Counted from the first letter of the stretch, positions 33,954 to 42,913 are shown. The stretch: 47,000 nucleotides of DNA from Verrucomicrobiales bacterium (GCA_028047635.1 JAOFXR010000021.1:1-47000); one strand, 5' to 3'. Program-made: numbers and translations. Notes: generated by a model from the sequence alone, not told the origin.

Positions 33954-34229
33954 CTACCTGTTTGCCTCCGTAGGTCGGAATGTCAGAACGACTCGGTAAC
34001 GATGATTGAACGGTTCATGTTCGAGCCAGGGTTCGAGGAAGAGATAAAACCCTCTCGCCTCGTAAAAGATAATCTGTTCTCGAATCTCTTTTTCCATCGC
34101 TGAAAAAGGAGTCGTGTCAGTGACCCAATCCATCTTCCGCTCAAGACGTCGCGACACCGCGCAGAACCGATTGATGATATCATCTTCGACCGTCTGGATA
34201 TTGGCTAGAACTTCGTTTTTCATCGGCAT
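33954..34229 (-). CDS. Small hypothetical protein
   Basis: 91 residues (MPMKNEVLANIQTVEDDIIN ... VVLTFRPTEANR), no signal peptide or membrane helix, mostly helical in the first two thirds with a beta-type end (FNHRYRVVLTFRP). I recognise no family. The start may be ATG 34229 or 34223. It is divergent from the small membrane protein at 34322, and the gap to it is short. Function unknown; I include it because of its good codon structure and lack of a convincing opposing gene. Confidence 0.55.
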   Translation of the reverse strand: MPMKNEVLANIQTVEDDIINRFCAVSRRLERKMDWVTDTTPFSAMEKEIREQIIFYEARGFYLFLEPWLEHEPFNHRYRVVLTFRPTEANR

Positions 34230-34321
34230 GCGGGAGAAGATACGAACGGGAACGGATCCAAGTCGACTTTTTCCTTTCTCTCCTCAACGCGGATCGACTG
34301 ATGTAACGTAAACCTAATCAA

Positions 34322-34780
34322 ATGGAAATGTCCTCACTCAATCTACCGACAATACTACTGCATCTCTTTGCAACGCTGGGAATGGTCGGTGTGATTTGGA
34401 CCGTGCAACTGGTGATCTACCCCCTTTTCAACCACATCGGAAGCGATTCATTCAGTGAATATCATGACCGCTACATGAATCGAATCACATGGATCGCGGG
34501 ACCACTCATGTTAATTGAGATAATCACCGCATTCTTATTGTCCTACCTCTTCTGGTCCACCAGCTATCAGGGGCTCTTGATCACCAATGCCGCGCTCGTC
34601 GTTTCCATCTGGATAGTCACCGCGATACTCCAGGTTCCAGCTCATCAGGCACTTGCACAGCAATACACAGCAGAAGCCGTCGACTCGCTCGTGAAAGGAA
34701 ACTGGGTTCGCACCTCCATTTGGACGGCGAGAATTCCCCTGCTTGCGTGGTTCGCAAGCAAGGTCTTTCTGCGACAGTAG
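34322..34780 (+). CDS. Small four-helix membrane protein, unknown function
   Basis: 152 residues with four evident membrane helices: LLHLFATLGMVGVIWTVQLV (about 11-30), WIAGPLMLIEIITAFLLSYL (about 58-77), GLLITNAALVVSIWIVTAIL (about 84-103) and SIWTARIPLLAWFASKVFL (about 132-150). A conserved-looking FSEYHDRYMNRI stretch lies in the first loop. I recognise no family. The stop lies two bases from the convergent symporter stop. The ATG at 34322 has no ribosome binding site. Confidence 0.7.
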   Translation: MEMSSLNLPTILLHLFATLGMVGVIWTVQLVIYPLFNHIGSDSFSEYHDRYMNRITWIAGPLMLIEIITAFLLSYLFWSTSYQGLLITNAALVVSIWIVTAILQVPAHQALAQQYTAEAVDSLVKGNWVRTSIWTARIPLLAWFASKVFLRQ

Positions 34781-34782
34781 CT

Positions 34783-36651
34783 TTATGCTCCACCGAAGAA
34801 ACGCTCCTGCACTTTCTCAGCCGGAGGCGTCCCCTTCAAGCTGATGACGTAGATCAGGATCGTCGAAACAAGGACGGACCAGATGAAAGGGTGGAATCCG
34901 AGAAGAAGATACTCGCCGAATTTTCCGGTCTTAAGAAATCCCACGAGGTAGAGCGCCAGCACCGTCAAACCTCCCGCAAGCATTCCCGCGACCACTCCTG
35001 ACGCCGTCGCTTTCCTCCAGTAAAGGGCGAAGACCATCGGCATGAGAAAGCAGGCACCAAGTCCCGCCGAAGCGAAGACAATGAGATGCTGAAGGAACTG
35101 AGGCGGATGCATCACAGCAACGACACCTAACATTCCGACCACAACCGTAACGCCGTAGGTCAGCTTTTTAATCTGCTTGTCATTCGCATTCGGATTAATC
35201 GATTCCTGATAGATGTCGCGCACCACTCCTGAAGAAACGAGAAGGAGGAAACTGTCGACACTGGACATCACCGCGGCAAAGGGCGCAGCAACCAGCAATC
35301 CCGCTAACCATGGCATTCCCGCATTGTTGGTGAGCACAGCCGCCATCTCAGGCATGACTCGGTCCGGATAAATTTCCATGCCCGGTAGAAGAACCCGCGC
35401 GCAGGTAAAGATAATCACGAGTGGAAAATAGATTATCGCAAAGTAAAACGCCACCATCACCATCGAACGTCGCAATGTCAGGGTATCTTTAAATGCCATT
35501 TGGCGAACCATGTAACTGGGCTGTCCCGCTCCACTGAAATTCCAAAAGGCAAAGAAGCTGAAAGCAAGAAGCACCGTGATAAAGCCGGAAGGATTGTCTC
35601 TCGAAGGTCCCGGAGTTGAGGTATACACGCCCGGTTTCCCCGCGCCATACGCATAGGTCTCAACTTCGCCGGAAATGGTTGCGACGATATCAGAAACAAA
35701 GAGATTCGCCGCTTTCACTTTCTCAATTTCAGCCGGAGTCGTCAGGCGGAGCGCCTCAACGGGCTCACTCGCTGACTCACCCGCAGCAATTTCAATCGCT
35801 GATTTTAAGCGCAAGGCATCGCCCTCTTCATTCGTCAGCCAACTCCCCCTCGGAACGCGTGTGACTTCATCCTCCGCTTTTTCACGAGTAACCACCACAT
35901 TCATGAATTCCGGCGGTGTCATCTCGGATAGCTGTTTCGTCGCATTACCGAGACCTCCCACCTGCGTCAGTGCTAGCACTAACATGATCACCACGCCCAC
36001 GGCCATAACGAGTCCTTGCATCACATCCGTCCAAACCACGGCACGGAAACCGCCATAAGTGGTGTAGATAATTACTGAGACAGCGAAAACGATGAGACAA
36101 AGCAAGTAGTCGCCTTCGGCCGATCCAATCCAGGGAATCCCCTCAACGAGACGCTCAACTCCAAATGCAGCGGACTGATAAATAGGAACTCCCTCCAACA
36201 AGGTCGCCATAATCTGCGCACCCGCTTTGAACTGAGCCATAAGAAAGAAGAACATAAAAAAGACCACCATGATCGTCGCGAGGTTACCCACCGCATTGCT
36301 TTCAAAACGACGGCGAAGCAGTTCTGGAATCGTGATCGCTCCCGCAATTCGACTCACCTGATTGATGCGCTTCGCGAGCAATCCAAGAGCAACGAGGGGC
36401 ACGACCATGTAACCGCAAATCCACCACGCGAGCGACCACCCGTGAGTGTAAATCAGCGACGGGAAGCCCATAAAGCTACCTCCTGACGCCGCCGTAGCAG
36501 CGTAGGTAAGCGCGAATGCCCACACTCCGATGTTGCGACTACCCAAAAAATATTCGCTCAGAAACGATTTATTTTTTCCTGCGTGATTCGCGATTCCAGC
36601 GAGGACAAAAACAAGCGCGAGATAAATAAAGAAACTAATCAGTGCGGTCAT
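34783..36651 (-). CDS. Sodium:solute symporter (SSS family), PanF-like with large insert
   Basis: This is a transporter of about 13 helices. The family signatures are visible at LSEYFLGSRNIGVWAFALTYAATAASGGSFMG near the start and GLLVAAPFAAVMSSVDSFLLLVSS in the sodium-site region. Its coupling to a small YhdT-type protein points to the PanF (sodium/pantothenate) branch. It is 622 residues against about 480 for PanF, mainly because of an insert at about 240-350 (hydrophilic, with repeated acidic and Glu/Ala stretches such as VTRVPRGSWLTNEEGDALRL), which lies between helices and probably faces outside. The substrate is inferred. The gene overlaps the upstream YhdT-like gene by four bases. Confidence 0.85.
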   Translation of the reverse strand: MTALISFFIYLALVFVLAGIANHAGKNKSFLSEYFLGSRNIGVWAFALTYAATAASGGSFMGFPSLIYTHGWSLAWWICGYMVVPLVALGLLAKRINQVSRIAGAITIPELLRRRFESNAVGNLATIMVVFFMFFFLMAQFKAGAQIMATLLEGVPIYQSAAFGVERLVEGIPWIGSAEGDYLLCLIVFAVSVIIYTTYGGFRAVVWTDVMQGLVMAVGVVIMLVLALTQVGGLGNATKQLSEMTPPEFMNVVVTREKAEDEVTRVPRGSWLTNEEGDALRLKSAIEIAAGESASEPVEALRLTTPAEIEKVKAANLFVSDIVATISGEVETYAYGAGKPGVYTSTPGPSRDNPSGFITVLLAFSFFAFWNFSGAGQPSYMVRQMAFKDTLTLRRSMVMVAFYFAIIYFPLVIIFTCARVLLPGMEIYPDRVMPEMAAVLTNNAGMPWLAGLLVAAPFAAVMSSVDSFLLLVSSGVVRDIYQESINPNANDKQIKKLTYGVTVVVGMLGVVAVMHPPQFLQHLIVFASAGLGACFLMPMVFALYWRKATASGVVAGMLAGGLTVLALYLVGFLKTGKFGEYLLLGFHPFIWSVLVSTILIYVISLKGTPPAEKVQERFFGGA

Positions 36652-36959
36652 TTCGCCTCCTCTCCATTGATACGGTCAGAGGCACCGGGATCGAGATCGG
36701 TGTCTTTCATAAATCGCAGTGCAAACCAGACAGTCAAGCCAAGGCCAAACAACCAGGGAAGAAGGATTCCAAAAACGACCCACTCCGGCATTCCCCACAT
36801 TAGCTGAAGTGGTTCACCTTCCTTCTGCCCGCCCTTCAATCCCACATAGGAAATCGTCCACACTGCAAAAACACACCAGGACGCGACCATAAAATAGAAC
36901 TCCTTACGCGATTGCCTGAACGAATCTCCCAGATCAGTATTTTGCACCTCATCACTCAT
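36648..36959 (-). CDS. YhdT-like (DUF997) small membrane protein
   Basis: 103 residues with two membrane helices (FYFMVASWCVFAVWTISYVGL and WVVFGILLPWLFGLGLTVWFAL) and the DUF997 start FRQSRKEFYFM. YhdT-type proteins sit next to PanF symporters and may form part of or stabilise the transporter. I start at ATG 36959; a longer in-frame reading to 37064 runs into the start region of the divergent aminotransferase-like gene. The stop overlaps the symporter start by four bases (ATGA), so translation is coupled. Confidence 0.75.
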   Translation of the reverse strand: MSDEVQNTDLGDSFRQSRKEFYFMVASWCVFAVWTISYVGLKGGQKEGEPLQLMWGMPEWVVFGILLPWLFGLGLTVWFALRFMKDTDLDPGASDRINGEEAK

Positions 36960-37056
36960 GGGAAGGAGACTGCCCAAACCGACCACAAGTGAACAGAGAA
37001 AATCTTTCCTCAATGACGTGCTGACAAAATGAACGACTTCCTCTAAAACATTGCTC

Positions 37057-38178
37057 ATGTTCACTCCAGAAGTCCGGCAAGCCGAATTCCCTTCTCTTGA
37101 AGGAAGAATCTATCTCAATACAGCGGCTGAAGGCATTCCGCCTCAGTCGGCAAAGGAAGCGCTCGACGACTATTTTCAATCCAAGATCAAGGGAATGGAT
37201 GGGCGTGATGATCTTTTCAAAAAGTTCGAAGAATGCCGTGAAAGCGCCGCCGGAGTCTTCGGCCTTTCCGCAGACGAAATCTCTTTCTGCACCTCGACCT
37301 CCGAGGCCTACAATTTACTCGCCACTTCGATCCAGTTTTCCGAAGGCGAAAATGTCATCGTGACCGATCTCGATTTCCCGGCAGGCGCCACCCCCTGGCT
37401 GAGGCTTCCCGCCTCCCCTGATGTTCGTCTTTGGGAACATCGAGACGGCGTGCTTCATCTCGAAGACCTCGAAACATTGATCGACGAAAAGACGCGGCTG
37501 GTTCAAGTCTCTCTCGTCAGCTTTTTGACCGGCTACCGAATGGAGTGGGCTCCGCTTCAAAGTCTCGTGCGGGAGCGGGTCCCGGAAGCGATCCTCGCCG
37601 TCGATGTCACCCAGGCTACCGGCCGTGTCGTGCTCGATTGCCTCGATGCAGACTGCATTTTCGCCAGCTCCTACAAATGGCTTCTCGGTTCTCATGGCGG
37701 CTGTGTCGTCGCCGTTCCCCATCATGCGAAGAGCAAAGTAACTGCGCAAGCCGGCGGGTGGTATAATCTCTCCAACGCCTTTGATGAGAATCGCTTCACC
37801 CATGCTGAATCACTTCCGGGTGCTGCGAGCTTCGCGGTGGGAATGCCCTCCTTCCCTGCGATCTACACCTTGAAAGCAGGAATGGATTTTCTCAACGAAG
37901 CAGGAATCGGTGCCATCGCCAGGCACACGGATCAGCTCGTGACGCACCTACACGAGGGGCTTGCTGAATTGGGAATCAAAACGATGTCACCTCACCAACC
38001 AGGCAACTCTTCAGGGATTGTCTCCTTTCAAAGCGACAACGACGAAACTCTCAGCAAAGCGCTTCATGAACGGAACATTCACATCATGCATCAGGCGGGG
38101 CGCTTGCGCGTTTCGATTCACTGCTTCAATCAGATGAGCGATATTGATGCGATCCTGAATGCGCTTCAAAATCTGTAA
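37057..38178 (+). CDS. Class V aminotransferase-fold PLP enzyme
   Basis: A PLP-dependent enzyme of the cysteine desulfurase / isopenicillin-N epimerase-like fold. Features: YLNTAAEGIPPQSAKEAL (start of fold), FCTSTSEAYNLLATSIQF, VTDLDFPAGATPWL, AVDVTQATGRVVLD (Asp that contacts the PLP nitrogen), and the Schiff-base Lys207 in FASSYKWLLGSHGG. The reaction could be transamination, desulfuration or lyase chemistry; the sequence does not decide. I use ATG 37057; a TTG at 37051 is in frame. It is divergent from the symporter pair by 97 bases. Confidence 0.85.
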   Translation: MFTPEVRQAEFPSLEGRIYLNTAAEGIPPQSAKEALDDYFQSKIKGMDGRDDLFKKFEECRESAAGVFGLSADEISFCTSTSEAYNLLATSIQFSEGENVIVTDLDFPAGATPWLRLPASPDVRLWEHRDGVLHLEDLETLIDEKTRLVQVSLVSFLTGYRMEWAPLQSLVRERVPEAILAVDVTQATGRVVLDCLDADCIFASSYKWLLGSHGGCVVAVPHHAKSKVTAQAGGWYNLSNAFDENRFTHAESLPGAASFAVGMPSFPAIYTLKAGMDFLNEAGIGAIARHTDQLVTHLHEGLAELGIKTMSPHQPGNSSGIVSFQSDNDETLSKALHERNIHIMHQAGRLRVSIHCFNQMSDIDAILNALQNL

Positions 38179-38246
38179 AAACCTCCTCACTCCTCCCGTT
38201 GCGTCAGCGAGTTAGGCTTGATCTAGTCCGATCGCCCCCCCCAAAC

Positions 38247-39179
38247 CTAACTAAAGAACAATCCCTCCGCCGTCCCACGCATCATATTCTCGATTTCCTC
38301 AGCGCTGAGGAAATCGAGCTTCTTCGTGATCAGATCAACGGAAGCGGAATACGAGTGATCGCCTTGCACCTGATACGGACAATCCGAGGCCCACATGAGT
38401 CGCCCGGAGCCATAGGCATCGCGTAGCTGTTTGATCATGGGACCAAGATCAGTGTAGGGCGGTGCTTTCTTGCCCAGCGCGTAAAATGCAGAAATCTTCA
38501 CGTAAACATTCGGAAATTCAGCAAGGGCGAGAAGTTGATCGAGATGAGCTTGATCAATTTCTCCTGTCACGCCAATCCGAGCGAAGTGATCGATCACGAC
38601 ATTGGTATCCGGATATTTTTTGCACATCGCTTTGATCGCAGGAATCGCAGCAGGATCAGAAAGGCAGCACATCGCCTGCCCTGTTTCAGCGCCAGCTTTC
38701 CACATCGTTTGAAGCCCTTGAGACGCATCCCATTTTTTCACTTTGTCAGGAAAAGCATAGAGTCGAAATCCCCCGACACCGAATTCTTTCAACGAGGTCA
38801 TGACCTCTAACGTGCCCGGTTGCTCATGATCAATGATCGCAACACCCCGGTATCGATCGGGATCACTTTTGATCACGTCGACCATATAGGAATTATCGAA
38901 TTCGAAGAAACTCATCTGGATCAACAAGGTGCGAGCGACACCAGTGCCTTTTTGATCAGCGGCAAGATCTTCCGGCGAGTAGATTGGGGGATCGATATCT
39001 TTATCTGCGAAATTCGCCGAAATGGGATAAAGAGTTCGATCCTGACTCCACACGTGAACATGCGCATCGATCCAGTTCTTTCCGCTCAGATCCGTCTCTG
39101 CCTGTAATGCTTCGTTCATCAACAATCCTCCTCCTACAGTAACACTCGAAATAAAGTCACGTCTTGATTGGCTATTCAT
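38247..39179 (-). CDS. TIM-barrel amidohydrolase (Amidohydro_2 family), Tat-exported
   Basis: The N-terminus MNSQSRRDFISSVTVGGG has a twin-arginine motif (SRRDF), so the enzyme is probably exported folded. The mature domain begins NWIDAHVHVWS with the HxH metal motif, followed by VIIDHFARIG and LMWASDCPYQ typical of amidohydrolase family 2 (lactonase / 2-pyrone-4,6-dicarboxylate hydrolase-like, often L-fucono-lactonase-like). The substrate is unknown. The ATGA overlap with the M20 deacylase stop at 39176-39179 indicates translational coupling, so the two probably act in one hydrolytic step series. Confidence 0.85.
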   Translation of the reverse strand: MNSQSRRDFISSVTVGGGLLMNEALQAETDLSGKNWIDAHVHVWSQDRTLYPISANFADKDIDPPIYSPEDLAADQKGTGVARTLLIQMSFFEFDNSYMVDVIKSDPDRYRGVAIIDHEQPGTLEVMTSLKEFGVGGFRLYAFPDKVKKWDASQGLQTMWKAGAETGQAMCCLSDPAAIPAIKAMCKKYPDTNVVIDHFARIGVTGEIDQAHLDQLLALAEFPNVYVKISAFYALGKKAPPYTDLGPMIKQLRDAYGSGRLMWASDCPYQVQGDHSYSASVDLITKKLDFLSAEEIENMMRGTAEGLFFS

Positions 39180-40324
39180 ACTTCGTAGTTCAACAGAAAA
39201 CCGTGTAGGAAATCAAACGCCAACTCCACCTCTTTCACGTCCACCCATTCGATCGCGGCATGGGCCTGGTCAATCGAACCGGGGCCAAAGATGATCGCGG
39301 GAACGCCCGCCCGCGAGAGTTTGGTCGCATCACATCCAAAAGGCACCCCCTGAATCGTCCCGTCGAGCCCCATTGATTCGAGCTGACGGGAAGCCGCCCT
39401 GACCACCTCAGCATCCGGCGGCGTCTCCATCGCTTCATCAGACAGATCGGCGGGATGAACCGTCACTTTTCCGGCGGGGAACGACGCGATCATTTTTTGG
39501 TATGACTCCAGCACTTCCTCAGCCTTTTCCCCGGGAAGCATCCGCCTGTCTAACTTGATGACACATCTATCCGGCACAAAGTTCACCTGATCCCCGCCCT
39601 CAATTGTCCCGACATTGCAAGTCGCGGGACCAACCAACGGATGGCTTTTTTCCGCGAGTCCTTCGTGAAATCCATCCAGTTGGCTAATCAACTTCGCCAT
39701 CGTCGAAATGGCATTGTCTCCTAGATGAGGCTTCGAACTGTGAGCCGCAACGCCCGTGGTTTCGATTCGCCAACGCAAGACCCCCTTGTTGGTCGTAACC
39801 AGTCCGAGACCGGTCGGCTCGGCAACGACGGCACAATCCAATTGAATTCCCCGCGCCTTAAACCAATCGATTGCCGCAACGACCCCTCGAAAGGCATGTT
39901 CTTCGTCGACCACAGCAGCGAGCCAAATATCGCAAGGGGGCAAATCGCCAGACGCATGGATGGCCCGCATCGCTTCCATCATCGTGGCAAGCCCGGCTTT
40001 CGTATCGCACGAACCACGTCCGAAAAGTTTCCCGTCTTTGATAACAGGATCGAAAGGCGGGATCGTCATCGCATCGACAGACACGACATCCATATGCGCC
40101 TCGAGGAGAACGCTTTTTGAGGAATCTTTACCCTGGACTCGAGCGAGCAGATTGCTCCGGCCCGGAAGCACTTCCTCTTCGTAAACTTCGATTCCTGCCT
40201 GAGTGAAAAACTCTGCGAGGTATTCTACCACCCCACTTTCACCAGGTCCGTTCCACTCGGGGTTAATGCTGTTAATCCTCACCAAATCGGAAAGTGTTTT
40301 CAAAACGTCGGAATGCTTCACCAT
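39176..40324 (-). CDS. M20 family deacylase/peptidase (ArgE/DapE-like)
   Basis: A two-zinc amidohydrolase of the ArgE/DapE/CPG2 type. Zinc and catalytic motifs are LLEAHMDVV, GRGSCDTKAGLATMM (Asp), VVDEEHAFRGV (Glu-Glu pair) and VAEPTGLGLV, plus the C-terminal site in VPAIIFGPGSIDQAHAAIEWV. At 382 residues the size fits. The substrate (acetylornithine, succinyl-diaminopimelate or another N-acyl compound) is not decided. It heads the unit with the amidohydrolase; its gene start abuts the repeat island. Confidence 0.88.
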   Translation of the reverse strand: MVKHSDVLKTLSDLVRINSINPEWNGPGESGVVEYLAEFFTQAGIEVYEEEVLPGRSNLLARVQGKDSSKSVLLEAHMDVVSVDAMTIPPFDPVIKDGKLFGRGSCDTKAGLATMMEAMRAIHASGDLPPCDIWLAAVVDEEHAFRGVVAAIDWFKARGIQLDCAVVAEPTGLGLVTTNKGVLRWRIETTGVAAHSSKPHLGDNAISTMAKLISQLDGFHEGLAEKSHPLVGPATCNVGTIEGGDQVNFVPDRCVIKLDRRMLPGEKAEEVLESYQKMIASFPAGKVTVHPADLSDEAMETPPDAEVVRAASRQLESMGLDGTIQGVPFGCDATKLSRAGVPAIIFGPGSIDQAHAAIEWVDVKEVELAFDFLHGFLLNYEV

Positions 40325-40410
40325 GCGGGAAAGGTGTCATGAACGGGGGAAAGATTCGAGCCACTTTTTAGGGTTCCCCTAAGGGTTCTATGCACGACGG
40401 GCTTGGGTCT

Positions 40411-40563
40411 CCCCTCTTTGCAAAGGCTACAGAGGAAAAGCGCCGCCCCCTCTTTGCAAAGGCTACGGAGGACGAGTTGGTCGTGGGTCTCCCCCCCCCT
40501 TGCGCTCGGGCTACCAAGGACAAGTGGAGCTCCCTCCTTTGCCAAGGCTACCGAGAGCGAGTG
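40411..40563. repeat. Four imperfect TTTGCAAAGGCTACGGAGG-type repeats
   Basis: Copies begin at about 40411, 40446, 40496 and 40534, each of about 30 bases (core CTTTGCAAAGGCTAC followed by A/C-G-AGGA), the third being degenerate (TTGCGCTCGGGCTACCAAGG). Copies 1 and 3 are preceded by GGGTCTCCCC. There is no real ORF; the Cys/Leu/Lys/Glu-rich readings are by-products. It looks like a dispersed intergenic repeat seen in many PVC-type genomes, here next to the RAYT. Confidence 0.65.
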
Positions 40564-40619
40564 GGGGCGGAGGGTTGAGTCATGGGCTGACGAAGGCATT
40601 CCTTGAGCACAATTTTAAA

Positions 40620-40708
40620 GGGCCGGAGGCTCGATATACGGTAGCCGGTGTTGAAGCGAGCCTACAGCGAGCAAGGCACCGGACGTCTGATCGAAGGGGC
40701 GATACAAC
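40620..40708 (+). repeat. Left REP element flanking the transposase gene
   Basis: Contains ACGGTAGCCGGTGTTGAAG (40638-40656) and AAGGCACCGG (40673-40682), which can form a stem (CCGGTG with CACCGG). It ends with GGGGCGATA near 40697-40705. The same blocks occur inverted on the other side of the transposase. Confidence 0.8.
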
Positions 40709-40716
40709 CTCGCTAA

Positions 40717-41163
40717 TCACCAAAGGTATTCTTCCGAATATTCCACCATCCCACGCTTCAACATCGCGACATATTCCTCTTGAAAGGTCCGGTTCCGATG
40801 ATGTTCCGGCTGTCGGTTGATGTACGCTCGCACTTTTTCCAAATCGGACGCGCCCGCGGTAAATGCGCCGTATCCCTCCTGCCACGCGAATCCCGAATTC
40901 CCGATTTGGGCCTTCACCCAGGATGAGGAAACTGATTTTAATTCACTCATTACTTGAGATAGGCAATGTGTCGGCTTCAATCCCACCAACAAATGGACAT
41001 GATCCGAAACGCCGCCGTTGATGTGAGAATGCGAGCCAGGCCCTTTCACCGCACCACCGAGATAGCGGTGAAGTTTACTCTGAAATTCGCTATCGAACCA
41101 AGGTTCACGATTTTTCGTGCTGAAGACGATGTGGTAGTGCAGTGAGGTGTGAGTTGAGGGCAT
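40717..41163 (-). CDS. REP-associated tyrosine transposase (RAYT, Y1_Tnp/IS200-like)
   Basis: 148 residues with the HUH-type single-strand transposase fold: [16 protein letters not shown] at the start, the HUH motif in [13 protein letters not shown], and the C-terminal Tyr helix in [29 protein letters not shown]. The start ATG at 41163 gives [17 protein letters not shown]. It lies between inverted copies of one repeat, which is the RAYT-REP arrangement. It appears intact (no frameshift). Such proteins are thought to move or copy their REPs and are usually domesticated, not mobile like IS200. Confidence 0.93.
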   Translation of the reverse strand: MPSTHTSLHYHIVFSTKNREPWFDSEFQSKLHRYLGGAVKGPGSHSHINGGVSDHVHLLVGLKPTHCLSQVMSELKSVSSSWVKAQIGNSGFAWQEGYGAFTAGASDLEKVRAYINRQPEHHRNRTFQEEYVAMLKRGMVEYSEEYLW

Positions 41164-41164
41164 T

Positions 41165-41280
41165 GTTCTGTTCTATCGCCCCTACCGGGGCTTTCATGTT
41201 TCCATTGTCAGGACCGGTGCCTTGTTCGCATTCGCTCTCTTCAACACCGGCTACCGTCTTTCGGGCCTCCAGCCCTCGTT
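41165..41280 (-). repeat. Right REP element (inverted copy)
   Basis: The reverse complement matches the left element: CTTCAACACCGGCTACCGT (41239-41257) is the exact 19-base inverse of 40638-40656, CCGGTGCCTT (41213-41222) of 40673-40682, and TATCGCCCC of the left end GGGGCGATA. An extra segment (GGGGC ... about 13 bases) makes it longer than the left copy. Confidence 0.85.
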
Positions 41281-41289
41281 GCTGAATTT

Positions 41290-41345
41290 CCCAACTCCCA
41301 ACTCCCAACTCCCAACTCCCAACTCCCAACTCCCAACTCCCAACT
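41290..41345. repeat. Heptamer tandem array CCCAACT x 8
   Basis: Eight exact consecutive copies of CCCAACT (41290-41345), adjacent to a second heptamer array. Non-coding; on the minus strand it is a G-rich AGTTGGG array downstream of the UdgX-type gene. Confidence 0.95.
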
Positions 41346-41348
41346 CCC

Positions 41349-41383
41349 TCCTATCTCCTATCTCCTATCTCCTATCTCCTATC
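41349..41383. repeat. Heptamer tandem array TCCTATC x 5
   Basis: Five exact copies of TCCTATC (41349-41383), starting three bases after the CCCAACT array and ending directly at the stop codon (41384-41386) of the UdgX-type gene. Confidence 0.95.
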
Positions 41384-42913
41384 TCAATAAATCACTTTGA
41401 CTCGTTGCGATGCCTTTGACGCCAAAGTCCGAACGAGACGTAATTCTTCCACCATGAGCTTTGTGTTCTTGTCGCGTTCGCTGCGATCCCGCATTCTCAA
41501 GAGAAAGGAAGGATGAATCGTCGCCACGACAGGTCCTTTGAACTCAATTTGATTCGGCCATTCTACCAAACCCCGCTGAGTGGTAATCTTGAAAGACGGA
41601 TCGATCACCGATTGGGCTGCCGTATTGCCCACCGTCACAATCACTCTGGGTGACACTCTCGCAATCTCCCCCAGAAGCCACGGTCGGCAGGCTTTCATCT
41701 CGGCCCGGTTTGCCTTGTCATGCAATCGTTGCTTACCACCCGGTTTCCATTTGAAGTGCTTTACTGCGTTTGTCAGATAAATCTGTTCGCGATCCAATTC
41801 AGCTTCAGCCAAAATCTCTTCGAGCAGTTGCCCGGCTGGCCCGACAAACGGCATGCCGGATATGTCCTCTTCGTCCCCCGGTTGCTCTCCGATTAGCATG
41901 ATATCGGCAGCTTCGTTTCCCTCGCCGAAAATGGTCTGCGTCGCATTTTCCCAGAGGGGGCAGGCGCGACAGGAATGAGCCGATTTCCGCATCTCAGCCA
42001 GGGGAATTGAATCCTCAGCTCCCGCTTCACTCACGAGAGCCACCTCATTCATTTCGTTCAGGCTGCGAAGGTAAAGATTCTTCGGAGCCGCTCGCAACGG
42101 AAGTGGCTCACGCTCGATCATCTCTTCTTGCTTCATCGAGGCCCCCGCCGTGAGATCTTGAATCAAGGTGGCCTCAGGAAGATTCTTCCAGTATTTCACC
42201 GGCATCTCTGACTGCATCGCCTTCAACTTAAGCCGTACCGGATTGAAAATATTTTGGTAATAGGACCGCCACACTTCCTCGAGCGCGTCATCAGTAGGCG
42301 CGGCACTCTTCTCGACGCCTTGAGAAAATTGCAATTTGAGCCCGTCCCAATGCGCACATTCATCCGGGGTCAAAATTGACCAATCCATGCCCGTGAACCG
42401 CTTTTGAAAAAACGAGGCATTATATCTGACAATGTGATGCATCGGCTCAAACCAGGCGACGAATTGCTCGCGCCCGTTCTCCTCATTTTCCGCCACCTTT
42501 CGGAATCGGACAAAGGCCCGCATCTTGTGGCAATCGCGCCGCACCTCCTTAGCGAGCGTGTTCGCCTTGCGGATATCCGCATCTGTCGGAAGCCCCAATA
42601 AATGCCTCTCGCCCCGCCGCGCGATTCGCCAGAGAATGCGATAGAGCAATCCCCATCGCGACTCATCACGATGACAGGAGACCGTTTCCGCAAGGTCGAG
42701 GAACGCCTTGGGAATTCGGAAGTCAGAAGGGCTCTTATCGTTGCTCTGTCTTGGCTCGATCTCCTTCACGACCAACTCGGGAAATAGATCACTCTGACCA
42801 CCAAAGCCATCGCTCCAGAATGTCTCTGCCGGCTCAATTCCGGAAACCAGCAATTCCCTGGCCCGCGTGCGCCACGCCGGAAAATTGGGCTCTATCGTAA
42901 CTTGCTGCATCAC
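41384..42913 (-). CDS. DUF4130 (TIGR03915) fused to UdgX-type uracil-DNA glycosylase
   Basis: A 509-residue fusion. Residues about 1-290 are the DUF4130/TIGR03915 domain found beside radical SAM DNA-repair proteins; about 300-500 are a family-4-like uracil-DNA glycosylase with Fe-S cysteines C315-x2-C318 (HSCRACPLW) and a later ACRPWL, plus the motif GEQPGDEED (342-350), which distinguishes UdgX from GEAPG enzymes. The UdgX-specific loop is present as [13 protein letters not shown], with His398 at the position that forms a covalent bond to the abasic site in Mycobacterium UdgX; the canonical loop reads KRRIH, so Gln and Leu are changes. The radical SAM gene lies 35 bases upstream on the same strand. 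The C-terminus meets the heptamer arrays. Confidence 0.9.
   Translation of the reverse strand: MMQQVTIEPNFPAWRTRARELLVSGIEPAETFWSDGFGGQSDLFPELVVKEIEPRQSNDKSPSDFRIPKAFLDLAETVSCHRDESRWGLLYRILWRIARRGERHLLGLPTDADIRKANTLAKEVRRDCHKMRAFVRFRKVAENEENGREQFVAWFEPMHHIVRYNASFFQKRFTGMDWSILTPDECAHWDGLKLQFSQGVEKSAAPTDDALEEVWRSYYQNIFNPVRLKLKAMQSEMPVKYWKNLPEATLIQDLTAGASMKQEEMIEREPLPLRAAPKNLYLRSLNEMNEVALVSEAGAEDSIPLAEMRKSAHSCRACPLWENATQTIFGEGNEAADIMLIGEQPGDEEDISGMPFVGPAGQLLEEILAEAELDREQIYLTNAVKHFKWKPGGKQRLHDKANRAEMKACRPWLLGEIARVSPRVIVTVGNTAAQSVIDPSFKITTQRGLVEWPNQIEFKGPVVATIHPSFLLRMRDRSERDKNTKLMVEELRLVRTLASKASQRVKVIY

Noticed and set aside
40318..40606. Small frames in both strands rich in LCKEG, VALAKEG or similar peptides
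   Set aside because: They are read-through of the tandem 30-base repeats between the M20 gene and the RAYT, and have no ribosome binding site or family.
40620..41280. CRISPR array
   Set aside because: The repeats are inverted around one gene, not regularly spaced direct repeats with unique spacers, and no cas gene is present.
41290..41383. CRISPR or coding repeats in the heptamer arrays
   Set aside because: Units are 7 bases, contiguous without spacers, and lie after the stop codon of the glycosylase gene.
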